64,000 nucleotides of DNA from a bacterium. GTDB taxonomy: Bacteria; Armatimonadota; Zipacnadia; Zipacnadales; Zipacnadaceae. Under the pieces are notes generated by a model, which searched no databases, was not told where the DNA came from, and saw only the letters and a list, made by a program, of their open reading frames with translations. The stretch lies in the NCBI GenBank assembly GCA_030602615.1, contig JAUVZM010000006.1, forward strand, positions 1 through 64,000, in the 5' to 3' direction. The stretch's first letter is position 1, and every line of letters starts with the position of its first letter. Both the position numbers and the translations under genes were made by a program. This document shows, one piece after another, positions 1-10,600 of this stretch.

Positions 1-150
1 TAACAGCGCTCTGGCTACAAGGAATGTCCCCGCTGGTTGGCGCTCATCACAGGTAATTTGTATGTGGTGTGCTTGCCTCCAGCGGCTTTTGGTGCTAAGA
101 TGTCGGTGAGTATCGCGGCGAGATATGCAGGCTTCGGGGGAGTGGTTCGT

Positions 151-966
151 GTGACGTATCGGCAGTGGCTGAGGGAATGCGCAGAGCTCAGGCGAGAATG
201 TGAGCAGCGTACCGAGCAGGAATATATTGAGCAGCGAATCAAAGAAGAGGCGGAAGGTAAAACAAGACGTCTGTATCTCGGCTATCCCACTCCAAAGGTT
301 GGCAGATTTGCTGAACCAAAGGCACAGGAGCTTATGGAATGCCTCGCGGCAAACGCGGCGAGGTGGCAGGTTGAGCTGCAGCAACTTGCAGCTGATGTTG
401 ACTCTGAGTTCCTATCAGAGAACTTCGTGGAGTTCATGCAACGGCCGCTTCTCAGGTTCCTTGCCGAAAAATACCCGCTGCGTCCTGGCGGAATCCTCCA
501 CGCACTAAATCTGGAATTCAGCGAGTGGACCCCGACTGATGAATCGGCACAATCGTTCTTCTTCTCCCAAATACCATTCGGCGCGTGGTCCCTAGATGAT
601 GCTGATATGCGGATGGCGTGGATGGAGTTTCTGGAAACCTGGGCTGGCGAAGATGCATCTCCGGATTCTCTATGGGATATGGTGCTCGAGCGCCTGTACG
701 AGTGGCACGAACTTGCCAGATTGCCACTTCACGAGGCGGCCGTTGTCGGGCATAAAGCTGGCCAGCACCGACTCAGCCCCAAGGCCAGCCGGCCACAACA
801 CCACAGCCACCCAAATGAGTGTAAACTTGCTGAGCCTGCTCATCGCTTGGCTGCGCTCCCCATCTATCCGACAGGTGTGTCGCTGCTGTCGGATTCGTCG
901 GGAGATTCTTCGCCCAAGCTCTGGACCTCGTTTACTACCTCGCGCGAGGCCTGCTTGAATTCCTGA
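151..966 (+). CDS. hypothetical protein (start uncertain, GTG at 151; C-terminus overlaps antisense tatA)
   Basis: Long ORF with soluble, charged N-terminal 240 aa; last ~70 aa are low quality and overlap tatA, so the true end is doubtful. Confidence 0.45.
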   Translation: MTYRQWLRECAELRRECEQRTEQEYIEQRIKEEAEGKTRRLYLGYPTPKVGRFAEPKAQELMECLAANAARWQVELQQLAADVDSEFLSENFVEFMQRPLLRFLAEKYPLRPGGILHALNLEFSEWTPTDESAQSFFFSQIPFGAWSLDDADMRMAWMEFLETWAGEDASPDSLWDMVLERLYEWHELARLPLHEAAVVGHKAGQHRLSPKASRPQHHSHPNECKLAEPAHRLAALPIYPTGVSLLSDSSGDSSPKLWTSFTTSREACLNS

Positions 967-1073
967 ATACCTCTGCCCAGCCCGCGCATCATCTCAGGTA
1001 TCTTCTTGGCGCCGAACAGGACCAGGATGATTAGCAGAATGACCAGAAGCTCCTGAGTTCCTATTCCGCACAT
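864..1073 (-). CDS. tatA: Sec-independent protein translocase TatA/E family
   Basis: MCGIGTQELLVILLIILVLFGAKKIPEMMRGLGRGIQEFKQASRE: TM helix, FGxKKxPE hinge and amphipathic helix typical of TatA. Confidence 0.93.
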   Translation of the reverse strand: MCGIGTQELLVILLIILVLFGAKKIPEMMRGLGRGIQEFKQASREVVNEVQSLGEESPDESDSSDTPVG

Positions 1074-1115
1074 AGTCCCTTCCTCCTGTGCCGTCCCGAA
1101 GCTGCATTTGCCTAT

Positions 1116-1121
1116 ATTATA
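1116..1121 (-). promoter_or_regulatory. possible -10 box (TATAAT) upstream of tatA
   Basis: Minus strand reads TTTATGTTATAATATAGG about 45 nt upstream of the tatA start; no convincing -35. Confidence 0.35.
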
Positions 1122-1913
1122 ACATAAACTGCTGACAGCGGACAGCAACTCGACTGAGCCCTACTTGCCAGGGGTCTGACCTTAACCATAACGACAGAGG
1201 GATACGAGCCAGACAACAATCACCCGCTGCCTGCCTTGCTTGTCAGACGCATCGACGCGCACAAAGGTCGGCGCTCGGAGCAAGCTCCCGGGGACTGACC
1301 ACGGGGCCAGTCTCGTCTACACGAGTCTCAGTTTTGTCCGCTGGGTCGACGAAGTTCTGGACCAGCCGGGACTCTTGGTTGATCTCAACAAACGCTGGCA
1401 TTATGTAAGGTGCAGAGCAGTGAAGAGCCTTGTGTGTAGTTGGTGAATTGACAGTCACAAGGAGAAGATAGAGGTCACTGCCCTGCACCCCATAAGGGCA
1501 TGTGTTGCGCTGTGATATAGTAGTAGCATCTTGTGGTGCAGAGGGCAAGCGATAATGGCTGCCTTGGTGTTGTGTCGCGTACGGACGATAATGCTCACCC
1601 TCCTTCTTCGCCACCAATCAGATGGTGTCCCGTATGGCACATCACCCAAACTATGTCAAGGCTGCTTTACAGATTCGCTATAATCGCAGCGAAACCCGGG
1701 ACAGCAGACACGACGACCGCTGGGATTTCTCTCAGTCCACCTACAGCTCATCCAGGAGTAGTTGATCCTGCGACTTAGATATTATGCAATGAGTCAACGA
1801 TGCACTGCACTCCCCGAGGCTTACTAACTGCTCCCGTGTCCTCCAACGGGGGAGTCTGGAAGAGCAGGCAGAGGAGTTGTATTGGCGGGACGAGCGGCCC
1901 AGTGCGTCTACAC

Positions 1914-2945
1914 TCATTGGCGGCGCTCCACAGCGTAATCGGCTAATCGCGACAAGGTCTCACGGGCTGGACTCTCGCGCAGTTCAGTCAACGCTGCCTG
2001 CGCCTGGTCGGCATGATGTCTCGCACGGTGCTCAGCATACTCTCGTCCGCCCAGGCACTCTATAAGCTCGGTGGCTCGGGCAACCTGCTCAGGTTCTGGC
2101 CGCTGCACGATGAACTGATCAATAAGCTTCTGCAGCGGGTCGGCACCTGGCTGTTGCAGGGCATGGATAACCGGCAAGGTAAACTGGCCAGCCTGCAGGT
2201 CCTGGCCTATGGGCTTACCCAATATCGCAGGATCCCCGTAAAGGTCCAAAAGGTCGTCTCGAATCTGGAAAGCGATTCCGAGGTCATAACCGTACCGCCC
2301 CAGGACTTGCTCCATGCGTGGGTCAGCCCCGACACATATAGCTCCCAACCGAGCCGATGCTTGCATCAGCACCGCCGTCTTGGCCGAGATTGCACGCAAG
2401 TAGTCTGGTTCGGTCGCTGCCTGGTAGCGCCACTGCATCTCCTGCAACGCGCCCAGACACATCTGTACAATCGTCTCCGTTAGCACCGACACAACACGGG
2501 AGTCGTCCCGCGCGGCAAGCTGACGATAGATCTGTGCGACCAAGTAGTCACCAACCAGTACCGCCTGGCGGTCACCCAGTAGCATCCTCACTGAGTCCCG
2601 ACCTCGGCGACTGCGAGTATTGTCGACCACGTCGTCATGGATCACGGAGGCCAGATGTACTTGCTCCACCGCCACTGCTGCTTGCAGCACGCGTCCGTTG
2701 TACTCCCCTGTGGCCTCAGCTCCCAACAGCAGGACCAACGGCCGCAGACGCTTGCCACCACCTTGGAGCATATGCCGGTAGGCCCGGGCTGCGGCCGGGG
2801 GTGCACCCTCTTCGGCCTGCTGCAGACGCAACTCGACCTCCGCCAGCTGACCGGCAACTGGGAGGCTAATCTCCTGGAGAATTGTGCGGTCCGGTTGGTA
2901 GTCTATGCCGACGAGTCCTCCTACCAGCGCCAGTGTGCCGGCCAT
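1914..2945 (-). CDS. polyprenyl diphosphate synthase (all-trans; quinone side chain)
   Basis: GGKRLRPLVLLL, SVIHDDVVDNTRSRRG (first Asp-rich motif), IRDDLLD (second motif). Confidence 0.9.
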   Translation of the reverse strand: MAGTLALVGGLVGIDYQPDRTILQEISLPVAGQLAEVELRLQQAEEGAPPAAARAYRHMLQGGGKRLRPLVLLLGAEATGEYNGRVLQAAVAVEQVHLASVIHDDVVDNTRSRRGRDSVRMLLGDRQAVLVGDYLVAQIYRQLAARDDSRVVSVLTETIVQMCLGALQEMQWRYQAATEPDYLRAISAKTAVLMQASARLGAICVGADPRMEQVLGRYGYDLGIAFQIRDDLLDLYGDPAILGKPIGQDLQAGQFTLPVIHALQQPGADPLQKLIDQFIVQRPEPEQVARATELIECLGGREYAEHRARHHADQAQAALTELRESPARETLSRLADYAVERRQ

Positions 2946-3017
2946 CGCGGCACGCGGTGATTGATCCCTCCTGCGACGGGCGCTACGCAGCACACCAGGT
3001 CCGACGAGACGTAAGCC

Positions 3018-3205
3018 GACATTACCCATATGCTTTCCTACTACGTGTAATATTCTTCGCTTGACACGCCAATTTCTCTCGCTGCCGGCCATTTACGTAC
3101 AAGAAGTCAGTTCGCAGCCCTCTTGGCGGTCATACTACCCCGAACTGCGTAACATGCGCGCCTTACGGGCAGACAGCAGACACAGTGACCCCTCAATCCC
3201 CCAGG
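3018..3205 (-). repeat. repeat copy A: promoter-like block plus sirC-tail segment upstream of polyprenyl synthase
   Basis: Gapless hand alignment to 18378-18550; 3022-3092 also matches the sirC 3' end (15162-15235). Confidence 0.75.
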
Positions 3206-3280
3206 GTTACGCTTCATCGTTACTCTTAAACCCACTGTAACCCTGGGACTCGTGCCAGAGCTCGGATTCGGCCTTGGCGT

Positions 3281-4315
3281 CTATCGGAAGCCCAACTGCC
3301 ACTGGAAGGCCAGCTCGTCCCGGCTCGGATCGGACGTGGCTGCTCTGTTCTCGCCGCTCATGTACTGCAGGGTGAGCTCGTTGTTATTATCGAGCCACTG
3401 GGTGTACCCGATATGCCAGGCATCCCAGTGGGAATTGGGTGTGCCCTTCATGGGGTCATACGTGTCGTACTTGACAAATGCGGTGCCCCCTGGCCTCGCC
3501 CGGTATTCCGCCTGGGCATACCACCCGTCAATGTCGTTGCCCAGCAGTTCGCCATCGACATACTCGCCCTGGGCAGCCCACTGACAATCCTGCGGCGCCC
3601 ATCGCGCATAGCCGACAACCGCGCTGCGGTCCGTGATGTCAGGAATGCTGGGGATGCTCAGGTTGTTGGTCCACTTGCCGTCCAGCCACGTGGCCCCGAA
3701 CTGGCCCCAGTCGCGATCCCAATGCAGCTTGACCAGCACGTTCTTGTTGCTATTCAAGTCACTTCCCCGGAACTGCCCGTTCATCACGCCCAGCGTGACC
3801 TTCGGGTCCCACTTGCTGGTTGCCGGCGTGTACGTCAGCCAGACGCCCCGGTCCCACAGGCCGCCGAAGTACAAGCCCCGAGGCCTGGCCCCGCCGCCTT
3901 GCAGGACAGCGGCACGCTCAAGTGCCACACGTTTGGATGAGCTCTGCGGCATCTCAAGGCCGAAGTGGTTATTAGACTGACCGATTCGAGTCGTCAACGT
4001 ATCGGTTACCTTGTACTCCACCCAGACATCGCCCCAGTCGGTGGGCGACGTTGCGTTCGGGTCCGCACCGAAGCGAACCCACTGGACTAGTCCCTTCGTG
4101 CGATCGTTGGGTGTCGCGAATAGGTTGATGTACATCTGGCGAAAGGTGAACTCATCCACCGCCCAGTCCCGGTGCACGTACCGCGACTGGAAGTAGCCGT
4201 TGATATTGATACTGTCCACCCAACTAGGTTTTTCGGTCGCTGGCTTGTCCTGTGCTACAACGCAAGAGGCAACAGATAGTACGACGATTACGATCACCAA
4301 CAGTGCATGCTTCAT
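3281..4315 (-). CDS. outer-membrane porin-like beta-barrel protein
   Basis: Signal peptide (MKHALLVIVIVVLSVASCVVAQ) followed by alternating aromatic/charged strands, e.g. NGYFQSRYVHRDW, ending ELAFQWQLGFR. Confidence 0.75.
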   Translation of the reverse strand: MKHALLVIVIVVLSVASCVVAQDKPATEKPSWVDSININGYFQSRYVHRDWAVDEFTFRQMYINLFATPNDRTKGLVQWVRFGADPNATSPTDWGDVWVEYKVTDTLTTRIGQSNNHFGLEMPQSSSKRVALERAAVLQGGGARPRGLYFGGLWDRGVWLTYTPATSKWDPKVTLGVMNGQFRGSDLNSNKNVLVKLHWDRDWGQFGATWLDGKWTNNLSIPSIPDITDRSAVVGYARWAPQDCQWAAQGEYVDGELLGNDIDGWYAQAEYRARPGGTAFVKYDTYDPMKGTPNSHWDAWHIGYTQWLDNNNELTLQYMSGENRAATSDPSRDELAFQWQLGFR

Positions 4316-4509
4316 TACGATCCCTCCTTAGATAAGTAACCGATCTGTGACCATTCTGAGGTGCGAAAGCGAGGTGTCCGAACGGATCACCTCTAACCTC
4401 GATGCCTCCTGCCCCCACGTACTGAGGGTCTAAGAGTTGTCCCCCACAGACACGTATGACAGCCAGCAAAAGGCGCGTGCCATATTGGCACGAGACATCA
4501 ACTGCCCTC

Positions 4510-5406
4510 TCAGATTACGTCGAGAACATCCCGTGCATAGCCCTCCCTCTGCGCGATGAGGTCTAGGTAGAGCGTTGCAGTGTCCTCCACAAGGGGCAGC
4601 ACGTCCTCGATCTCCGAGAGCTTGCTCTCGTCCACGGTCTTGATGTACCGTTTGCACTTGTCACAGACCTCAATCCACCACGCCTCCACTCCCGTGACGG
4701 TGACCAATCCCATGGTGCTCTGGTCATCGTTAGCGCAGAAGGGACATTCTACCCTGGCAAATGTCCACTTCTCCTCGCACAGCAAGCAGCACAGAATGCG
4801 CTTTCGGTCGTCCTGACGCAGCCTCGCCAGGGCCGGCGGCGACCCACAAACGGGACAGTGGCCTGACGACTCCCGGGAGGCAGCTACAGGGGCCACGACC
4901 TCCCTGCGTCTGTGTGCAGCGTCGGCAACGAAGGGCGCCGCGAGTACGCGACCGACGAACAGGAGTACATCGGCGGCAGTCCCGACCCGGTTGGAAAGCT
5001 CCAGCAGGGACTGCTCATCGCCGAACGCGGATACCTCCGCGAGCTCCTCAAAGAGCCCGGCGTCCTCTTCCGCGGCCTCCTGCAAGCCGGCGAGGCCAGC
5101 GGCCTGATCGCCAGAGCGCACGGCCAGCGCACGGACGTCCTCGAAGAGCGATGCCAACAGCGCGCGGTTCCACTGGATCGCTCCTCGTGTGAGCGCCGGG
5201 CTCGTCGGAGTTGGCCCGGCGTCCCCGGCGACAGTCGATGACTCGCGCTGGACAAGGGCCTCGCGCACAGACGTCTGCGCCTTCGCCAGCCCGATGCGGA
5301 ACCGGACGTAGTCCTCAGAGACTGCTTCCTGGCCGATTAGCGCCTCCAGGCGCTCGATCGTGTCGGCGAGCCGCGATGACAGCGTATCGTTCTCAGTTGT
5401 GCGCAT
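4510..5406 (-). CDS. fdhE: formate dehydrogenase accessory protein FdhE
   Basis: CPVCGSPP...CCLLCEEKW...CPFC Cys pairs and context next to formate dehydrogenase genes. Confidence 0.88.
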   Translation of the reverse strand: MRTTENDTLSSRLADTIERLEALIGQEAVSEDYVRFRIGLAKAQTSVREALVQRESSTVAGDAGPTPTSPALTRGAIQWNRALLASLFEDVRALAVRSGDQAAGLAGLQEAAEEDAGLFEELAEVSAFGDEQSLLELSNRVGTAADVLLFVGRVLAAPFVADAAHRRREVVAPVAASRESSGHCPVCGSPPALARLRQDDRKRILCCLLCEEKWTFARVECPFCANDDQSTMGLVTVTGVEAWWIEVCDKCKRYIKTVDESKLSEIEDVLPLVEDTATLYLDLIAQREGYARDVLDVI

Positions 5407-5458
5407 TTCGAGACTGTCCCTCCAGCGGATCAGTCGGCGCGGCGTGGTTACCGGATCC

Positions 5459-6772
5459 TCAGCGATTACCTGCCGCCTGCGAGGCGGCCCCAGGCAGCCC
5501 GAAGGCCTCCTGCTCCTCGCGGGTAAAGACCGGGAAGATCTTAGCCGATAGCGTGAACAGCAAGACGAGGGCCGAAACTATGGCTATAGTGATGATGAAC
5601 TCGCCGATGCTTGGGAAGTACCCGACCTTGCCAGGCATGGTCATGCCGAGAAGCGCCACACTCAAGCGGTTAAAGACAAGACCGACAACGGCAAGCGTAG
5701 CCGCGGTGAACAGGGACGTCATACTCTCGCGGGCCCTCGCGCTCGAGAGGATCAGGGCCGGTACCATGAGGCCCACCACCACATCGATGAGGAAGATGAG
5801 GCCCTTGCCGCTGCTGAAGGCTGCCGCGAGCTGGCCGCGTATCATCACGTCGGCCAGCCGTACCACCAGACAGATCCACAGTGCGTAGCAGAGCGCCCGT
5901 CCCAGCCCCGCAAGCAGCTCACTCTCCGGCGAGCGTCCGAAGGACTTCGCACTGAGCGTTGCCTCGAAGATCACTATGGCAAAGCCGGCCGCGACCGCAC
6001 TCAGGAAGAAGTTGATTGGGAGTATCGGCGTCCACCATAGATGATGCAGCTTGTTCGGCATCAGCAGGAACAGCGAACCGAGCGAAGACTGGTGCATTGT
6101 CGAGAGAATAACGCCGGCCATGATCAGCATGATCGGCACGCCCGCCCGAGACGCGAACAGACGCGGCACCGCCAGAGCCAGGACAGCGAAAACACCGAAC
6201 ACAACCACTGTCCATATCGCCGAGTGTGACATGATGAAGGTGAAGAACGAAAGCGCGACTACCGAAAACGCCGGGACAAGTGCTCGCCACAGCTCGTGGA
6301 GCTGCCTCCACCCAAGGCGCTCGAACACCGCCGGCGCGAACTGCAGCGCCACCACGGCCATGTACAACATCACGCACCAGGAGACCTGAAACATGGCAGA
6401 ATCCTTATGCCACATGACGATGGGATGCCAGATGCGCCAGGGCTGCCCCAAGTCCACCAGCAGCGCGATGGCCACGAACACATAGCCTAGGAAGCCGGTG
6501 AGCACCGCCGGGCGCACGAACGCGTGGTATTTCTCTCCCCCGAAGATGTAGACCAGCGCCGCCATGGTAAACGCCCCCGCAGCGAGGGCCACGCCGCAGA
6601 GATCGTCGAAGGCGATCCACAGACCCCAGGGATACGTGTCGCTGAGATTGGTGACGGCGCCGAGGCCGCGCGCATAGCGAACGATGGCTACCACGACGCC
6701 TGCTACCATCAGCAGAACAAGTACCACACTGCCGGGCGTCACGAACCTAGCTCTGAGTGGCTCATGCCTCAT
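5459..6772 (-). CDS. NrfD/HybB-type polytopic membrane subunit
   Basis: About 10 TM segments, TYPWGLWIAFDDLCGVALAAGAF motif; start overlaps the upstream FeS subunit. Confidence 0.85.
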   Translation of the reverse strand: MRHEPLRARFVTPGSVVLVLLMVAGVVVAIVRYARGLGAVTNLSDTYPWGLWIAFDDLCGVALAAGAFTMAALVYIFGGEKYHAFVRPAVLTGFLGYVFVAIALLVDLGQPWRIWHPIVMWHKDSAMFQVSWCVMLYMAVVALQFAPAVFERLGWRQLHELWRALVPAFSVVALSFFTFIMSHSAIWTVVVFGVFAVLALAVPRLFASRAGVPIMLIMAGVILSTMHQSSLGSLFLLMPNKLHHLWWTPILPINFFLSAVAAGFAIVIFEATLSAKSFGRSPESELLAGLGRALCYALWICLVVRLADVMIRGQLAAAFSSGKGLIFLIDVVVGLMVPALILSSARARESMTSLFTAATLAVVGLVFNRLSVALLGMTMPGKVGYFPSIGEFIITIAIVSALVLLFTLSAKIFPVFTREEQEAFGLPGAASQAAGNR

Positions 6773-7644
6773 GTCTGCTCACTTTCCTTCTGTGCCGACT
6801 TCGCGGCCTTGGCTTTGCGGTTGGCGACCCAGTAGACGCCGCTGAGAAGTAGCCCCAGACCCGTCACGACTGCGGGTATGGCTTTCATCGCGGGGCTTAT
6901 GTAGGACGGATAACTGCGCTTGCCCAGGGTGGTGGGGAAGCCCAGTTGGTCGAACGGGACGTTCGAGATGTACATCCAGCTCGTTCCGCCCACCTCTTGC
7001 TCACCGTATATGTGGTCAATGTACTTGTCCGGCTCGGCGGCCATTCGGTTCCTGGCCTCGGCAAGCAACTCGCCGCGCTCTCCGAACTTGAGCGTTCCTG
7101 TAGAGCAGGCCTTGACGCATGCGGGCGTCCGGTCGCTGTCCCGATGGCGGGCGAGCGACTCCTCGGAAAGCGGTCGGTCGTTAACCGAGGTGATGGCGAC
7201 GTCGCCACGTTGCCTGTCCGCGCAGAACGTGCACTTCCTGATGAGCGGGATGGGCGAATCCCATTGGAACGTGGGGACGTCGAACGGACACGCCATCATG
7301 CAGTATCGACACCCGAAGCACTTGGTGTCGTCATAGACGACGGGCCCTTCGTCCGTCTTTCTGAGTGCGCCGACCGGGCAGGCGGACGCGCACGCCGGGT
7401 CTTGGCAATGCATGCAGCCCGACCGGGCAAACGCCCACTTGAGCTTCCCGTGGTTGTCGGTCATTTCGACGAAGCGGATCAGAGTGAAGGTCCTTGAGGA
7501 CAGCGCTGGGGGATTCTGATACCCTCCGGGTGCCCCGAAAAACTCCGTGTGCTCGGCCTCGAGCTCATTCCACTCCTTGCAGGCCACCTGGCACGCCCGG
7601 CAGGCAATGCACTTCGTCAAGTCAACCAGGCAGGCTTTGCTCAT
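6769..7644 (-). CDS. formate dehydrogenase iron-sulfur subunit (4x[4Fe-4S])
   Basis: CIACRACQVACKEWN, CMHCQDPACASACPVGAL, CFGCRYCMMACPFDVP and a C-terminal TM helix. Confidence 0.93.
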   Translation of the reverse strand: MSKACLVDLTKCIACRACQVACKEWNELEAEHTEFFGAPGGYQNPPALSSRTFTLIRFVEMTDNHGKLKWAFARSGCMHCQDPACASACPVGALRKTDEGPVVYDDTKCFGCRYCMMACPFDVPTFQWDSPIPLIRKCTFCADRQRGDVAITSVNDRPLSEESLARHRDSDRTPACVKACSTGTLKFGERGELLAEARNRMAAEPDKYIDHIYGEQEVGGTSWMYISNVPFDQLGFPTTLGKRSYPSYISPAMKAIPAVVTGLGLLLSGVYWVANRKAKAAKSAQKESEQT

Positions 7645-10600
7645 ATTGTGCCTCCCTTCCTGATATCGCAAAGGAACGCTTTGTATTCAGGGATGGTGGT
7701 GTTGGCGTCACCGACATGGGGCGTGAGCAGGTTGGCGCTGTCTCCTGTCGCGAGCCCTTGGTAACCGAAATGCCAAACCAGCCCCACGACGTCGACCGTC
7801 TTGTCTCCAAGTTGCAGTGAGCCGATGCGGGCCGTAACGACCGCGTGCATGGTCACCTCGCCGCGCGCAGAACTCATCGTTACCAGGTCGCCGTTCTCGA
7901 TACCTTTGCGCGCAGCCAGCGCCACGCCTATCTCAATGAAGGGCCCCGGCATGAGCTCGACGAGCCACGGTTGGTTCCGGGTGAGTGACCCGGTCTGGTA
8001 GTGCTCGGTCAGCCGGAACGAGGTGGCCACTATCGGGAACTTCTCGGCATTGCCCGTCTCCGCAGGCCGCCACACCCTTATCATAGGGTTGTTCTGTTGA
8101 TCAGACAGCCGGTTGAGCACGGGGCTCTCCAGGGGCTCATAATGCTCCGGGAAGGGTCCGTCCTTTGGGCCCGGGCTGAAAAGGGACCCGTGGCCCTCCT
8201 TGCGCATGATGAACGAGTACTTCCCATCGGGGTTCCGCGTACCATCGAGGTTGCGCAGCGGGGGCCAGCCGCCGTCGGGCACATCGCCCAGCCACTTTCC
8301 TGCCTGCCAGTCGTAAGCGACGACCGGTTTGTCCGGCGCCCATGGCCGCCCCTTGGCATCACACGAGGCCCGGTTGTAGAGAATGCGACGGTTGACCGGC
8401 CAGCACCACGACCAGTTCGGGTTAAGGTCTATCGGATCGTCCTCGGGCGCGGAGCGCTCCCGCCGGGCCATCATATTGCCCTTGTCGGTGTAGCTGCCGC
8501 AGTACAGCCAGTTCCCGCTGTTGGTGGATCCATCAGCCTGAAGCGCTGCGAACGAGGGAACAAGATCGCCCGTCTTGTACAGCGTACCCTTGAGTTCCAC
8601 ATCGCGCAGGAAGTAGCCGTTGATCTCCTTGGCCACCAGATGCACGTCGGGCTCTTCGTCGCCGTAGCTCCAGTCCAGATGCTCGATGGGGCCAGGGAAG
8701 GTGCCGCCGTCAGCGTAGACCTTCTTGAGCGCCTCGACGAGCCGTGTGAGTATCCACAGGTCGGACTTCGCGTGGCCCGGCGGCGGTACTGCTTGGTAGC
8801 GCCATTGGCCCCAGCGCCCGGAGTTGGTGACGCTTCCCTCTTTCTCAAACGAAACGGCGGCAGGAAGCAGGAACACCTCGGTTTGGATATTGCTTGGATC
8901 CACGCCGGGACGCTTCCAGAACGCGGCCGTCTCGGTCTCGAACAGATCGAACACAACCAGCCAGTCCAGTTTGCCCAGTGCCCGGCGGACGACGTTGAGG
9001 TTCGCGCCACTGACCGCTGGGTTGTGCCCGATGTTTATCAGGGCCTTTATGTTCCCTTCGTCCATCTCGTGGAACAAGGCCAAGTGTGAGCAGTCTCCGG
9101 TACGCTTGGGCAGGTAGTCGTAGGCGAAATCGTTCTCCTCTGTGGCATGGTCCCCCCAGAAGGCCTTGAGCAGGCTGACGATGTACTTCGGGTAGTTCTG
9201 CCACCAGTTGGCGCTCTTAGAGTCCTGGCTCACCGGGGTCCACTTGCCCAAGTAGGCCTGGAGCGAATCGTTCTCGGTGGTCGGGGACTTGAGATAGCCG
9301 GGAAGAATGTGGTAGAGGATACAATGGTCGGTCGAACCCTGCACGTTCGATTCGCCGCGTAGTGCGTTGATCCCGCCGCCAGCGACGCCGATGTTACCCA
9401 GCAGCATCTGCAGAATCGCGTAGGTCCGGATGTTCTGCGTTCCGGTCGTGTGCTGCGTGGTGCCCATGGAGTACATAATAGTGCCCGACTTGTCAGGCTC
9501 GTGGGTTGCGCAGAAGGCCTCCGCCGCCTGCAGGAAGACGTCCTGCGGTGTGCCAGTGATCGCTGACATAACTTCGGGCGTGTAGCGCGAGAAGTGCTTC
9601 TTCAGCCGCTGATAAACACAGTGTGGGTCCTTCAGGGTGGGATCCTTCTTGATGGTGCCCCCGGCGTCGGTCTGGTAGCGCCAGTGCTCCTTGGTGTATT
9701 TGGCGTTCTGCAAGAGCGTGCCGGTGTACTCCCCAAACAGCCCCGCGTCGAACTCAAACCCCGGGTCGAGCAGGAAGCTCGCATTGGTGTGGGCAACGAC
9801 GTACTCCCTCTGGATAAGGTCGTTCTGCAGCGCGTAGTTGATCATCCCGCCGATCAGGGCCACGTCGGTGCCAGGCCGGAAGGGCACATAAATATCTGCA
9901 CGGGAGGATGTCCGCGTGAAACGGGGATCTGCCGAGATCAGCTTCGCCCCCTTCTCCATCGCCTTGGTGACCCATTTGAAGGAGATGGGGTGCATCTCGG
10001 CGGCATTCGACCCGATGATCAGTATGCAGTCAGAGTTGGCGATGTCATTGAAATGGTTGGTCATTGCGCCCCGGCCGAAGCTGGCGGCTAGCGCGGCGAC
10101 CGTGGACGAGTGGCACAGGCGTGCGCAGTGATCCAGGTAGACTATCCCCAGCGCCCTGGCGAACTTGGAGACGAGATAGCACTCCTCGTTGTCCAGGGCC
10201 GCACTCCCCAGGCATCCGATCGCGGAGGTGCGGTTCACAACCCGGTCCTGCTGGTCGGTGAGCTCGAAGGTCGCGTCCCGGGTTTCCTTGATCTTCTCGG
10301 CGATCCGATCGATGGTCCAGTCCCAGTCCTTCTCCTCCCAGTCGCGGGCACCCGCAGCCCGATACAACACCTTGTTCAGCCGGCGCTCGTTGACCACCTG
10401 GGAGAGCGCGGCACCCTTGCTGCACAACGCGCCCTGGTTGATGGGATGGTCAGGGTCGCCGGTGACGTCAACGATCTTGCCCTCGGCAGCGCTTATCAGT
10501 ATACCACAGCCCACGCCACAGTACGGGCAAATCGTCGTGCTGATCCGCCCGCGTTTGATGCTCACGCGTTGGGCGTAGGCACGAGTAGTGCTCAGGTCTA

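Noticed and set aside
1243-1617. 124-aa minus-strand ORF
   Set aside because: No recognisable motif, no RBS, overlaps competing ORFs; region 1150-1900 looks non-coding
8001-9089. Long plus-strand ORF (362 aa) opposite the formate dehydrogenase catalytic gene
   Set aside because: Antisense shadow ORF in GC-rich coding DNA; the opposite strand encodes an unmistakable FDH protein
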